DNA from: Bacillota bacterium
Lineage (GTDB): Bacteria > Bacillota > Clostridia > Lachnospirales > Lachnospiraceae
Reading direction: 5' to 3'
Assembly: GCA_023393095.1 (NCBI GenBank)
Contig: JAEWMT010000064.1
Location: forward strand, 1 to 32,405
DNA: 32,405 nucleotides
This document shows positions 25,442-32,405 of the stretch, piece after piece. The translations under genes and the position numbers were made by a program. Within the stretch, counting starts at the first letter, position 1; the number at the start of each line of letters is the position of its first letter. The notes under the pieces were generated by a model that did no database searches, was not told the origin of the DNA, and saw only the letters and a list, made by a program, of their open reading frames with translations.

Positions 25442-26827
25442 TTATTTTGATTTTAGGTATTTGTCAATTGCCGCGGCTGCTGCTTTACCAGCTCCCATTG
25501 CTAGAATTACCGTAGCAGCTCCCGTGACTGCATCACCACCTGCAAATACGCCCTCTCTCGATGTCTGCCCTGTCACTTCATCGGCGACAATACACCTATA
25601 TCTATTTGTTTCTAATCCGTCCGTTGTTGAAGAAATTAGAGGATTCGGGCTGGTTCCCAATGACATGATTACCGTATCCAAATCTAATACAAATTCTGAT
25701 CCCTGTTTCTCGACAGGCCTTCTTCTTCCTGATTCATCCGGCTCACCAAGCTCCATTTCAACACACCGCATTCCTGAAACCCATCCATCTTCCTTCACAA
25801 GAATTTCCTTGGGATTTGTTAATAGAAGAAATTTAATGCCTTCTTCTTTTGCATGATGAACCTCTTCTACTCTGGCAGGAAGCTCAGCTTCACTTCTGCG
25901 ATATACAATATATACTTCAGCTCCAAGTCTTAATGCCGTTCTCGCTGCATCCATTGCAACATTACCACCACCGACGACTGCAACCTTCTTACCAGCAATA
26001 ATCGGTGTATCATAACTTACGTCAAATGCCTTCATAAGATTATTTCGTGTCAAATATTCGTTAGCTGAGAAAACACCATTCGCATTCTCTCCAGGAATTC
26101 CCATAAATTTAGGAAGACCGGCACCAGAACCAATAAATACCGCCTTAAAATCTTCTTCCTCCATTAATTCATCAATGGTAGTCGATTTACCGATCACAAC
26201 ATTGGTCTCAATCTTGACACCCAGTAATTTAACATTTTCAATTTCAGTTTTTACAACTGATTCCTTGGGAAGTCTAAATTCTGGGATACCATATACCAGT
26301 ACTCCGCCAGGTTCATGCAATGCTTCGAAAATAGTAACGTCATACCCCATTTTTGCAAGATCTCCCGCACAAGTAAGTCCTGCAGGCCCAGCACCTATTA
26401 CTGCAACCTTGATCCCATTGAAATTCTCAGGTTTCTCCGGTTTAATCTGGTGCTCTCTTGCCCAGTCCGCTGTAAATCGTTCCAGCTTACCAATCGATAC
26501 CGGATCTCCTTTGATACCACGAATGCACTTCACCTCACACTGTGATTCCTGCGGACATACTCTACCGCATACTGCCGGAAGCGAGGAATATTTATTAATT
26601 ACTTTATAAGCTGATTCAACATCATCGTTAACAATTTCCTTAATAAAGCCCGGTATATCAATGGATACCGGACATCCAGTAACACATTTTGGATTTTTAC
26701 ACTGTATACAGCGGGCAGCCTCTTCCTTTGCCTCCTCTATATTATATCCATAACAAACCTCTTCAAAATTAGCTGCTCTAACTTTGGGGTCCTGTTCTCT
26801 TACGGGAACTTTTTTTAAAACATCCAT
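25442..26827 (-). CDS. nfnB: NfnB subunit / NADPH-dependent glutamate synthase-like flavoprotein
   Basis: 461 residues from the ATG at 26827 (GGAGG 5 bases upstream; upstream in-frame starts rejected). N-terminal [4Fe-4S] domain with two four-cysteine sets (Cys40, 43, 48, 52; Cys87, 91, 97, 101), FAD-binding GAGPAGL (145-150), NADPH-binding GGGNVAMDAA (~285), and the C-terminal GGDAVTGAATVILAMGAGK. Often annotated gltA (glutamate synthase small subunit). The adjacent NfnA-type partner and absence of a large GOGAT subunit favour NfnB of the NADH-dependent reduced ferredoxin:NADP+ oxidoreductase, which bifurcates electrons between ferredoxin, NAD and NADP in the cytoplasm. Confidence 0.9.
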   Translation of the reverse strand: MDVLKKVPVREQDPKVRAANFEEVCYGYNIEEAKEEAARCIQCKNPKCVTGCPVSIDIPGFIKEIVNDDVESAYKVINKYSSLPAVCGRVCPQESQCEVKCIRGIKGDPVSIGKLERFTADWAREHQIKPEKPENFNGIKVAVIGAGPAGLTCAGDLAKMGYDVTIFEALHEPGGVLVYGIPEFRLPKESVVKTEIENVKLLGVKIETNVVIGKSTTIDELMEEEDFKAVFIGSGAGLPKFMGIPGENANGVFSANEYLTRNNLMKAFDVSYDTPIIAGKKVAVVGGGNVAMDAARTALRLGAEVYIVYRRSEAELPARVEEVHHAKEEGIKFLLLTNPKEILVKEDGWVSGMRCVEMELGEPDESGRRRPVEKQGSEFVLDLDTVIMSLGTSPNPLISSTTDGLETNRYRCIVADEVTGQTSREGVFAGGDAVTGAATVILAMGAGKAAAAAIDKYLKSK

Positions 26828-26883
26828 TTTATCCTCCATAAAGCCACTTTGTGGCAACATATATAAATTATATAAATATTCTA

Positions 26884-27786
26884 TTATTTCTCATGGCATT
26901 CACAGCCAGGATGATGATGAGTATCTCCCTCTTCCTCACGCAATATCTGTTTTCCTTCTTTCGATTTATACATAGAAAGTCTCTTCATCGCCTCATCAAA
27001 GTTAACAAGATGTCCGTCAAATTCCGGACCATCAACACAGGCAAATTTCACTTCATTTCCAACTGTAAGTCTACAGGCACCGCACATACCCGTACCATCA
27101 ACCATAACAGGATTCATACTTACTATTGTTTCAATTCCAAGTTCTTTTGTTAATATACATACAAATTTCATCATGATCATTGGTCCGATAGCGATAACCA
27201 GATCATATTGCTTGCCCTGATTATGAACTAAATCCTTGATGCAATCATTTACATTACCCTTAAATCCATAGGATCCGTCATCTGTAGCTATATATAAATT
27301 TTCAGCATAATTTTTCATTCGCTCTTCTAAAATGATAAGGTCTTTATTTCTGGCACCTATGATACAATCCACAGCATATCCATTCTCCTTCATCCATTTT
27401 ACCTGAGGATATACCGGAGCAGCTCCAACTCCACCAGCTACAAACAAAATCTTCTTTGCTGACAGCTCGTCCCTCGTCATATCAATTAATTCCGATCTGC
27501 GTCCCAGCGGACCAGTGAAATCCCGGAAGGCTTCACCTTCTTTGTATCCTGCCATTATCTTGGTAGAAGATCCAATCGCTTGAAACACAATAGAAACCGT
27601 GCCAACTTCTCTATCATAATCACAAATTGTTAAAGGAATTCTCTCACCTTTTTCATCCATCTTAACAATAACGAACTGACCCGGATAACAGTTCTTTGCT
27701 ACTCGTGGAGCCATTACATCCATAAGATAAATTGAATCAGAAAGACTTTCCTTTTTTGTAATCATATATTTATAATTATCCGCCAT
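26884..27786 (-). CDS. nfnA: NfnA subunit (ferredoxin-NADP reductase-like, FAD/NAD-binding, [2Fe-2S])
   Basis: 300 residues. PyrK/sulfide-dehydrogenase-type flavoprotein: FAD segment RIPLTICDYD, NAD-binding LFVAGGVGAAP, ATDDGSYGFKG and a C-terminal [2Fe-2S] motif with Cys235, Cys238 and Cys250 (GMCGACRLTVGNEVKFACVDG by parts). Partner of NfnB, 56 bases downstream. The C-terminus ends in THHHPGCECHEK, a His/Cys tail that could bind metal; its generality is unknown to me. AGAGG is the ribosome site. TATAAT with a weak TGGATT -35 lies upstream. Confidence 0.9.
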   Translation of the reverse strand: MADNYKYMITKKESLSDSIYLMDVMAPRVAKNCYPGQFVIVKMDEKGERIPLTICDYDREVGTVSIVFQAIGSSTKIMAGYKEGEAFRDFTGPLGRRSELIDMTRDELSAKKILFVAGGVGAAPVYPQVKWMKENGYAVDCIIGARNKDLIILEERMKNYAENLYIATDDGSYGFKGNVNDCIKDLVHNQGKQYDLVIAIGPMIMMKFVCILTKELGIETIVSMNPVMVDGTGMCGACRLTVGNEVKFACVDGPEFDGHLVNFDEAMKRLSMYKSKEGKQILREEEGDTHHHPGCECHEK

Positions 27787-27836
27787 TTTAAAACCTCTTT
27801 CTATATTCCATTTTGCCGATTAAAGCTTTAAAATTA

Positions 27837-27865
27837 ATTATACGGTACATATATTAAAAAATCCA
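27837..27865 (-). promoter_or_regulatory. Candidate nfnAB operon promoter
   Basis: On the minus strand, TGGATT (27865-27860), 17-base spacer, TATAAT (27842-27837). The -35 is weak. Leader ~45 bases. Confidence 0.5.
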
Positions 27866-28151
27866 GCTAATTTTTCAAATTGCCTCATTCTTCACACTTT
27901 TCGGCAAATTCTATATATTTAAATATTATTTATTAGATAAATGTTTTGTTATAAAAAAACAAAAGTAATATGATTCCAATTATTATTGTTATAATAGATA
28001 AACGATCTAATAAATACTCAGCTTTTTGCATAATAATAATTAAAATAGAAATCATTACTATTATTTATGAATCGTATATTGCATTAAAAATAACTGATAT
28101 CTATTATGAATGTTGTTCCTATACAAAGTAATTATAATTATTCAATAATGC
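27866..28151. other. AT-rich non-coding interval upstream of nfnA
   Basis: No supported ORF, repeat array or RNA gene. Base composition is very AT-rich, with runs such as TTATTATTGTTATAATAG around 27981-28000. Nothing further recognised. Confidence 0.5.
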
Positions 28152-28199
28152 AAAAAAGGCCTATGCAGTTAGTTCATAATAAACTGCATAAACCTTTTT
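28152..28199 (-). terminator. Terminator after the HD-domain gene, symmetric in both directions
   Basis: Arms AAAAAAGG-ATGCAGTT (28152-28170) and AACTGCAT-CCTTTTT (28181-28199) with a short loop. On minus, it ends ...GGCCTTTTTTGC right after the HD gene; on plus ...AACCTTTTTA. Confidence 0.8.
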
Positions 28200-28203
28200 A
28201 AAA

Positions 28204-28827
28204 TTACTTACTTAATTGCTTCAGTCTTAGCAAATATTCATTATAATCTGTTTCTTCTGCCTTTTTATCTGCTCCTGTTCTACCTAACCGGTCGCAAAGG
28301 CTTAATAATGCAATCTCAGATATATCGACTTTTCTAAGTAAGCCTGCTACATCACCATACGGAAGCTGTTTCAGCACATATAGGATATGCATATGATATC
28401 TGACAAGCGCTGCTACTTTCCGTATAAATTCCAAATCTTCAGTGAAATATTCTAAAAATTCGTTACATAGCTCTTCTCCTACTTTGTCATGATCATATGA
28501 AGTTATTTTACCTTTTCTTACTCTAGTCGTATCCGGCTTACCAACATCATGTAAAAGTGCTGCCCACATAAATACTTTATCATCCTTACTTTTTGACCGT
28601 ACCTTTGCCGCCTCATCTAAAACCAGCAATGTATGATTCCAAACGCTGCCCTCCGGATGATGCTTCTTTGATTGTTCGGTTTCTTTTAATTTCCATAAGA
28701 TCTGAAACGGATAACCGCTGTATTTCCCATCATCCGAAAGAGAAGTAATGTAGGTAGAAGGCTTCACATCCATAACAAGATGCTTTGTCATATTCTCAAA
28801 AATAACCTGTTTTTCTTTATCATTCAT
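28204..28827 (-). CDS. HD-domain (HDIG) phosphohydrolase
   Basis: 207 residues. HD metal-dependent phosphohydrolase domain with His65 (VWNHTLLV), His93-Asp94 (ALLHDVGKP) and later RYHMHILY and CDRLGR, resembling the HD domain of CCA-adding enzymes and HDIG proteins, but without a nucleotidyltransferase domain. Substrate unknown; nucleotides or RNA ends are possible. ATG at 28827 has only a weak site (GGTAGAAAAT). Terminator directly downstream. Confidence 0.82.
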   Translation of the reverse strand: MNDKEKQVIFENMTKHLVMDVKPSTYITSLSDDGKYSGYPFQILWKLKETEQSKKHHPEGSVWNHTLLVLDEAAKVRSKSKDDKVFMWAALLHDVGKPDTTRVRKGKITSYDHDKVGEELCNEFLEYFTEDLEFIRKVAALVRYHMHILYVLKQLPYGDVAGLLRKVDISEIALLSLCDRLGRTGADKKAEETDYNEYLLRLKQLSK

Positions 28828-28922
28828 ATTTTCTACCGAATTGTATCTTTGTAAAAAGAAGCTATCGTGCTTTTTTCACTCAGATATAACAATTTGCTTT
28901 TTGCTCGGGTTTTCTTTTAACC

Positions 28923-29102
28923 TTATCCTCTGGGCTCATGATTCGGTTTTTCATAGTGATTTGCCCTTTGATGCCCTGACTTCGCTTTGCCTTGAATTTC
29001 AGGAACCGGTGGAGCATCATTTCTCTTAATATGCATTCTTTCATTACTTTCTGTTCCGTGCGGTTCTGTTACATCCGGTCTTCTCATTCCTGCTTTTGCC
29101 AT
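28923..29102 (-). CDS. Small hydrophilic protein, 59 residues, unknown function
   Basis: Starts at ATG 29102, 7 bases after AGGAGG (a preceding ATG at 29105 is at 4 bases). Basic, Pro/His/Asn-rich: MAKAGMRRPDVTEPHGTESN..., GKAKSGHQRANHYEKP. Looks unstructured; no helix, cysteine or membrane segment. Pattern recalls small clostridial proteins annotated as hypothetical. Translated from a ribosome binding site that immediately follows the 45-residue gene at 29118, so the two are probably co-transcribed. Confidence 0.6.
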   Translation of the reverse strand: MAKAGMRRPDVTEPHGTESNERMHIKRNDAPPVPEIQGKAKSGHQRANHYEKPNHEPRG

Positions 29103-29117
29103 CATCCCGCCTCCTGT

Positions 29118-29255
29118 TTATACATCATTATGCTTAGTTGATTGTTTTTTGGAAGTTCTATTTTTATTTTTAGTATCTTCTTGGGTCAATGTTGTCTGTC
29201 CGTTTGCTTTTTTTACTCTTGCTCGCTTGTTATCGACCTGACTGTCCTTTGGCAT
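29118..29255 (-). CDS. Small Lys-rich protein, 45 residues, unknown function
   Basis: ATG at 29255 has AGGAGG 5 bases upstream and stop TAA at 29120-29118. Sequence starts MPKDSQVDNKRARVKKANGQ and continues with Asn/Lys/Thr/Gln-rich residues, strongly basic and low complexity. A small basic spore-associated or nucleic-acid-binding protein is conceivable but unproven. The downstream 59-residue gene begins 15 bases later. A TATAAT at about 29328-29333 (minus) is a possible -10. Confidence 0.6.
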   Translation of the reverse strand: MPKDSQVDNKRARVKKANGQTTLTQEDTKNKNRTSKKQSTKHNDV

Positions 29256-29344
29256 AAAACCCTCCTAATCTACAGTTTATGAGTTTCGCAATTTTTTATT
29301 AATTAGACTGTTACCACATTGTTTATTATATACAGTTTGAGATT

Positions 29345-29854
29345 TCATATCCCTGACATATATATTCCAAGTTCTTTATAATCCGATAAAGTTGATAGAT
29401 AATAATTTGAAAATCGTTTATCACCGGACAAATCCTTACCGAACCAGAATGGAGGGACAAATTCATTTGAAGATTTTTCATCCGGAAATTCAACTTCTAC
29501 AAAAATAAGTCCGGATAAATTTCCTTCAAACACATCAAGTTCCGCTGTAAGTCCGTCTTGTAATGGTATGATATATCTCGTTTTTCTTACTAAATTAGTT
29601 TCTGTTTTAGGTATTAATTTATCATAAACTTCCTTAGTTAAGGGGAGCTCGACTTCATTATGAATAATGGCACTTCCTGCTTTCCTATCGCCAATTCCAA
29701 GCTTTGACTTATAAGTTAGAATATAATCATCATTACTTTTTCGAATCCTTATTGTGGGGTTATTACACAAATATCCCTGTTCAATTTTTTTATACTTATA
29801 TTGTGATAAATCTTCCGGCAAATTATTAATGGCATATTTACGTTCTATTTCCAT
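29345..29854 (-). CDS. CYTH-domain protein (triphosphate-tunnel family)
   Basis: 169 residues from the ATG at 29854 (GGAGG 5 bases upstream; ATG at 29866 rejected). Begins MEIERKYAI, the ExExK signature of CYTH/triphosphate-tunnel metalloenzymes, with paired basic and acidic strands (TIRIRKSNDDYILTYKSK, NEVELPLT, ELDVFEGNLSGLIFVEVEF). The family hydrolyses triphosphates, including inorganic triphosphate, ThTP and CyaB-type adenylate cyclase activity; which one applies here is not visible. Located downstream of the gene at 30023 in opposite orientation. Confidence 0.85.
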   Translation of the reverse strand: MEIERKYAINNLPEDLSQYKYKKIEQGYLCNNPTIRIRKSNDDYILTYKSKLGIGDRKAGSAIIHNEVELPLTKEVYDKLIPKTETNLVRKTRYIIPLQDGLTAELDVFEGNLSGLIFVEVEFPDEKSSNEFVPPFWFGKDLSGDKRFSNYYLSTLSDYKELGIYMSGI

Positions 29855-30022
29855 ATAATCCTCCATTCCCGCATTTATATTTTTATATGTACTAAACTTC
29901 GTAGTTGAATTTTATTACTTTAAAAAATTATGCAAACATAATATTTTCGAATTAAAATTTAATTATATTTCTCTCTTCTATCTGGTTGAATTTAATATAA
30001 AAATTCTGTAGATACTATTTCC

Positions 30023-30436
30023 ATGAATACAAAGAAATGTTTCTTTCAAAATTTCCTAATTTGCGGATTATGTGGCTGGTGTATGGAATGCTTATGGACA
30101 GGTATAAATTCCATTCGAAGACATAGTGATAAAACGCTATCCTGCCATACCTCCGTCTGGATGTTTCCCATTTATGGTATGGCTGCATGTCTTTCTCCTA
30201 TTTGCAATAAATTAAAAGACCACAATACACTGCTTCGAGGAGGTGTTTATGCGATATTTATTTATGCAGCAGAATTTACGAGTGGTGTACTTTTAAAAAA
30301 ACATAATGCATGCCCATGGGATTACAGTAAAGCAAAACTGAATTACAAAGGTGTCATTAGGCTGGACTACGCCCCATTATGGTTTATCGCAGGCCTATTT
30401 TTCGAAAAAATATTAGGTCGTAATCTAACGCGTTAG
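30023..30436 (+). CDS. CmpB-family (PF06541-type) small membrane protein
   Basis: 137 residues with about four hydrophobic segments and the family motifs GLCGWCMECLWTGI, WMFPIYGMAACLSPI, CPWDYSKAKLNYKGVIRLDYAPLWFIAGLFFE. Annotated elsewhere as 'ABC transporter permease (CmpB)', but function is unknown. Odd: the ATG has no visible ribosome binding site within 15 bases, and the only promoter-like pair (TTGAAT 29986, TAGATA 30009) would place the 5' end almost at the ATG. A CTAACGCGTTAG palindrome overlaps the stop. Confidence 0.8.
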   Translation: MNTKKCFFQNFLICGLCGWCMECLWTGINSIRRHSDKTLSCHTSVWMFPIYGMAACLSPICNKLKDHNTLLRGGVYAIFIYAAEFTSGVLLKKHNACPWDYSKAKLNYKGVIRLDYAPLWFIAGLFFEKILGRNLTR

Positions 30437-30442
30437 CGTATC

Positions 30443-30503
30443 TTGTACTATGAACGCTTTTTGATGCTTCAATTTAATTGCTCAGAAAGTATTCATAGTA
30501 CAA
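30443..30503 (+). terminator. Hairpin after the CmpB-family gene
   Basis: Perfect 12-base arms TTGTACTATGAA (30443-30454) and TTCATAGTACAA (30492-30503), with extra pairing inward (CTTT/AAAG). Only TTCATTTTAT follows, so termination may be weak. Confidence 0.5.
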
Positions 30504-30557
30504 TTCATTTTATATGATAATCTTTGATTAAGGATACCGTTATACCTTTATCCACAC

Positions 30558-30586
30558 TTGAAAGGCAAAATAAAAAGATGTATACT
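30558..30586 (+). promoter_or_regulatory. Promoter of the HAD-GNAT gene
   Basis: TTGAAA (30558-30563), 17-base spacer, TATACT (30581-30586). The leader contains TTGAC-TTACCT-GTCAA at 30606-30621, a small dyad. Confidence 0.65.
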
Positions 30587-30664
30587 TGATTTATTATGAT
30601 TAATTTTGACTTACCTGTCAATTAATTATTGTGTAAATACTAAAGAATACAGGAGGAACCCTAC

Positions 30665-31852
30665 TTGTTAAAAGCAGTAATTTTTGATATGGACGGCGTA
30701 ATTATTGATAGTGAACCGATGCATGCTAGGGCTACATTATTAGCATCAAATAATTACAATAATGATATTACAATGGATTATATTGAACAATTTATCGGCA
30801 GTACAACTTATTATATGTGCCAGAAAATGATTGAGGATTTTCACATAGATGTAACACCTGAGGAGCTTCTGAAAGCAAATGAAGAAATGAAGGGGTATCT
30901 TCTGAAAAAAGAAGGTCATACCGTAGTTCCTTATGTTATTGATTTAATTAAAGATTTATACAGAAATGGAGTAAAACTTGCCATTGCTTCCTCTTCTTCC
31001 GTAAAAGAAATTGAAGAAGTGATGGACACTTTAGATATTAGGCAATATTTTAGTGAATATATTTCCGGAACAAGTGTCGCTCGTACAAAACCTGCCCCTG
31101 ATATTTTCCTAGAGGCTGCAAAAAGGCTGGGAGTCAAGCCAGATGAATGTATTATTATCGAAGATTCTTATAACGGTGTAACCGCTGCTAATACTGCTGG
31201 AATAGCCTGTATCGGTTTTATAAATCCAAATTCGGGAAGTCAAGATCTTAGTAAAACAACCTTGCTCGTCGAAGGCTTTGAAGAGGTTGATTATAATTTC
31301 TTAGACAAGTTTCATACTGAAATTATTAAACCCTCTACTATTATAAAAACAGATCTTTTTCTGATAAGGGAACTTACCGAATATGATCTTCCCGATTTAT
31401 TTAAACTATATCAACAACCTACAATCAGGGAGTTCCTTGATGATTTTACCGATGACTATCTTATAGAGATAGAGAAATTTAAAGCATATATACAAAATAT
31501 CTATCGTTTCTATGGCTATGGTTTGTGGGGTGTGTTCTTAACCGATAATAAACAGTTAATCGGTCAATGTGGAATTGAATTAAAAATGCTTAACAAACAA
31601 GAAATATATGAGCTTGGTTATCTTATCGATACTGCTTACCAAAGTAGGGGCTATGCGAAAAAATTCGTGAAAGAAGTACTGAATTACTGCTTTGATATAT
31701 TGAAAATTCCTGGTATTACAGCAGTAATAGATAATAAAAACCTTCGTTCCCTTTCCCTTGCCGAACAAATAGGAATGAAAAAAACTGGTGAGTGCTTTAG
31801 AAATAACCGAAGCTGTTATACATATGAAATTAGGAATCCTCAGAAGCAGTAG
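30665..31852 (+). CDS. HAD hydrolase fused to a GNAT N-acetyltransferase
   Basis: 395 residues from TTG at 30665, supported by AGGAGG 8 bases upstream. First domain (~1-215): HAD subfamily IA / beta-phosphoglucomutase-like, with nucleophile Asp8 and Asp10 in FDMDGVIIDSE, SSSS (motif II), KPAPD (motif III) and EDSYNG (motif IV). Second domain (~232-390): GNAT fold, with IRELTEYDLPDLFKLY, WGVFLTDNKQLIGQCGI, ELGYLIDTAYQSRGYAKKF (acetyl-CoA loop) and NLRSLSLAEQIGMKKTG. Substrates of neither are known; a dual metabolite-repair or RimJ-like function is possible. Followed by a Fur gene after 23 bases. Confidence 0.88.
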   Translation: MLKAVIFDMDGVIIDSEPMHARATLLASNNYNNDITMDYIEQFIGSTTYYMCQKMIEDFHIDVTPEELLKANEEMKGYLLKKEGHTVVPYVIDLIKDLYRNGVKLAIASSSSVKEIEEVMDTLDIRQYFSEYISGTSVARTKPAPDIFLEAAKRLGVKPDECIIIEDSYNGVTAANTAGIACIGFINPNSGSQDLSKTTLLVEGFEEVDYNFLDKFHTEIIKPSTIIKTDLFLIRELTEYDLPDLFKLYQQPTIREFLDDFTDDYLIEIEKFKAYIQNIYRFYGYGLWGVFLTDNKQLIGQCGIELKMLNKQEIYELGYLIDTAYQSRGYAKKFVKEVLNYCFDILKIPGITAVIDNKNLRSLSLAEQIGMKKTGECFRNNRSCYTYEIRNPQKQ

Positions 31853-31875
31853 TCATTGTATTAAAGGAGTCAGCT

Positions 31876-32283
31876 ATGGTAAATGCAAGAAGTACCAAAC
31901 AAAAACAAATTATATTATCAATTTTAAATAAGACCGACCGTCCCATGTCCATTAATGAAATTTATGCGAAGGTCGTACTTATACTACCTAAAATTGCCAA
32001 ATCAACGATATACCGTAACATAGACGCACTTCTTAATCAAAATCTGATTGATAAATATCACCTGAATGATAATGAAATTTTTTATCGTATTAAGATGAAC
32101 AGTAAGGAACATAAGCATTTCGTCATTTGCAGTGACTGTAAAAAAGTATTTAATTTACCCATCTGTCCAATTCATGAGCTTGAAAATGCTATGGACGAAG
32201 AAGGTTTTATTATTAAGGATCATCAAATTCAGATAAGCGGTATCTGTAAAGATTGTGCTAATCATAATCATTTGAAACAATAG
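31876..32283 (+). CDS. Fur-family metal or peroxide regulator
   Basis: 135 residues. N-terminal winged-helix (STKQKQIILSILNKTDRPMSINEIY, STIYRNIDALL) and dimerisation domain with two CXXC pairs, Cys85/88 (CSDC) and Cys124/127 (CKDC), plus His79/81 (EHKHF) and His100. This is the Fur/Zur/PerR arrangement for structural zinc plus a regulatory metal; which subclass is not decidable here. AAAGGAG is 6 bases before the ATG. It is 23 bases after the HAD-GNAT gene and likely co-transcribed. Confidence 0.9.
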   Translation: MVNARSTKQKQIILSILNKTDRPMSINEIYAKVVLILPKIAKSTIYRNIDALLNQNLIDKYHLNDNEIFYRIKMNSKEHKHFVICSDCKKVFNLPICPIHELENAMDEEGFIIKDHQIQISGICKDCANHNHLKQ

Positions 32284-32298
32284 ATTAAAATGAACAAA

Positions 32299-32391
32299 GA
32301 ATGTGCGAGCACATTCTCCGCGCCCGAGTGGGTTACGTAGTAACATACTTCCTTACCGCGAGGTGCGCATCCTGCACGGAGTGCTTTTTAT
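32299..32391 (+). terminator. GC-rich folded element after the Fur gene
   Basis: GAATGTGC-GA-GCACATTC hairpin (32299-32316), then CTCCG (32315-32319) paired with CGGAG near 32378-32382, an inner GTTAC-GTA-GTAAC hairpin (~32332-32344), and a T-run TTTTT at about 32386-32390 after TGC. It is clearly GC-richer than its surroundings. It serves as a terminator and may also be a dispersed repeat. Confidence 0.55.
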
Positions 32392-32405
32392 TTCATAGGA
32401 CGCAA

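Noticed and set aside
26175..26609. 144-codon frame antisense to nfnB
   Set aside because: Shadow of the strongly conserved nfnB coding sequence, no ribosome binding site.
28841..29029. 62-codon plus-strand frame
   Set aside because: Antisense to the small 59-residue gene that has the better ribosome site.
1..32405. CRISPR array, prophage or insertion sequence
   Set aside because: No regularly spaced repeats, cas genes, integrase or transposase found on reading both strands.

Overview
The window looks like chromosome from a low-GC, anaerobic, spore-forming Firmicute, most likely of the Lachnospiraceae / Clostridium phytofermentans-type group. This is inferred from the AT-rich DNA with strong AGGAGG-type ribosome binding sites, a SpoVB-type flippase, a clostridial isc cluster (iscR-nifS-nifU-mnmA), an electron-bifurcating NfnAB pair, a DUF5688 protein and Glu111-type MetA. 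I see no insertion sequence, prophage, CRISPR array or rRNA. Most genes are on the minus strand.

Left part (1-5300, minus): a copper-handling operon made of an HMA / UreH-type membrane / cupredoxin fusion protein, a DUF2318 protein and the N-terminal part of a CopA-type P-ATPase that runs off the window. It is preceded by gdhA (glutamate dehydrogenase), which has its own promoter, structured leader and terminator. A ~190-bp foldback element lies between gdhA and the plus-strand pair rqcH (ribosome quality control) and a HisJ-type histidinol phosphatase, which ends in a long hairpin terminator.

Middle (8640-20450): the iron-sulfur / tRNA thiolation operon iscR-nifS-nifU-mnmA (minus) has a strong promoter flanked by two different tandem repeats. 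Divergent from it is spoVB. Then, on minus, come a PAS-PAS-GGDEF protein, metA (predicted homoserine O-acetyltransferase), ligA, an RluF-type pseudouridine synthase and two proteins of unknown function. The ribosome binding site of one of these two lies inside a perfect 12-bp inverted repeat that also encloses a TATAAT box.

Right part (21650-32405): a tRNA-Arg(CCG); a DUF5688 gene; a four-gene minus-strand run nfnA-nfnB-(GGDEF-EAL)-(YhhN-like membrane protein), which places redox bifurcation beside c-di-GMP turnover; an HD phosphohydrolase; two very small basic proteins translated from adjacent strong ribosome binding sites; a CYTH-domain protein; and, on plus, a CmpB-family membrane protein, a HAD-GNAT fusion starting with TTG and a Fur-family regulator. 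The window ends in a GC-rich folded element.

The most unusual signals are non-coding: several long imperfect foldbacks between genes, the two-repeat iscR control region, and the ribosome binding site embedded in an inverted repeat. No clearly novel multi-gene defence or mobile system is visible.
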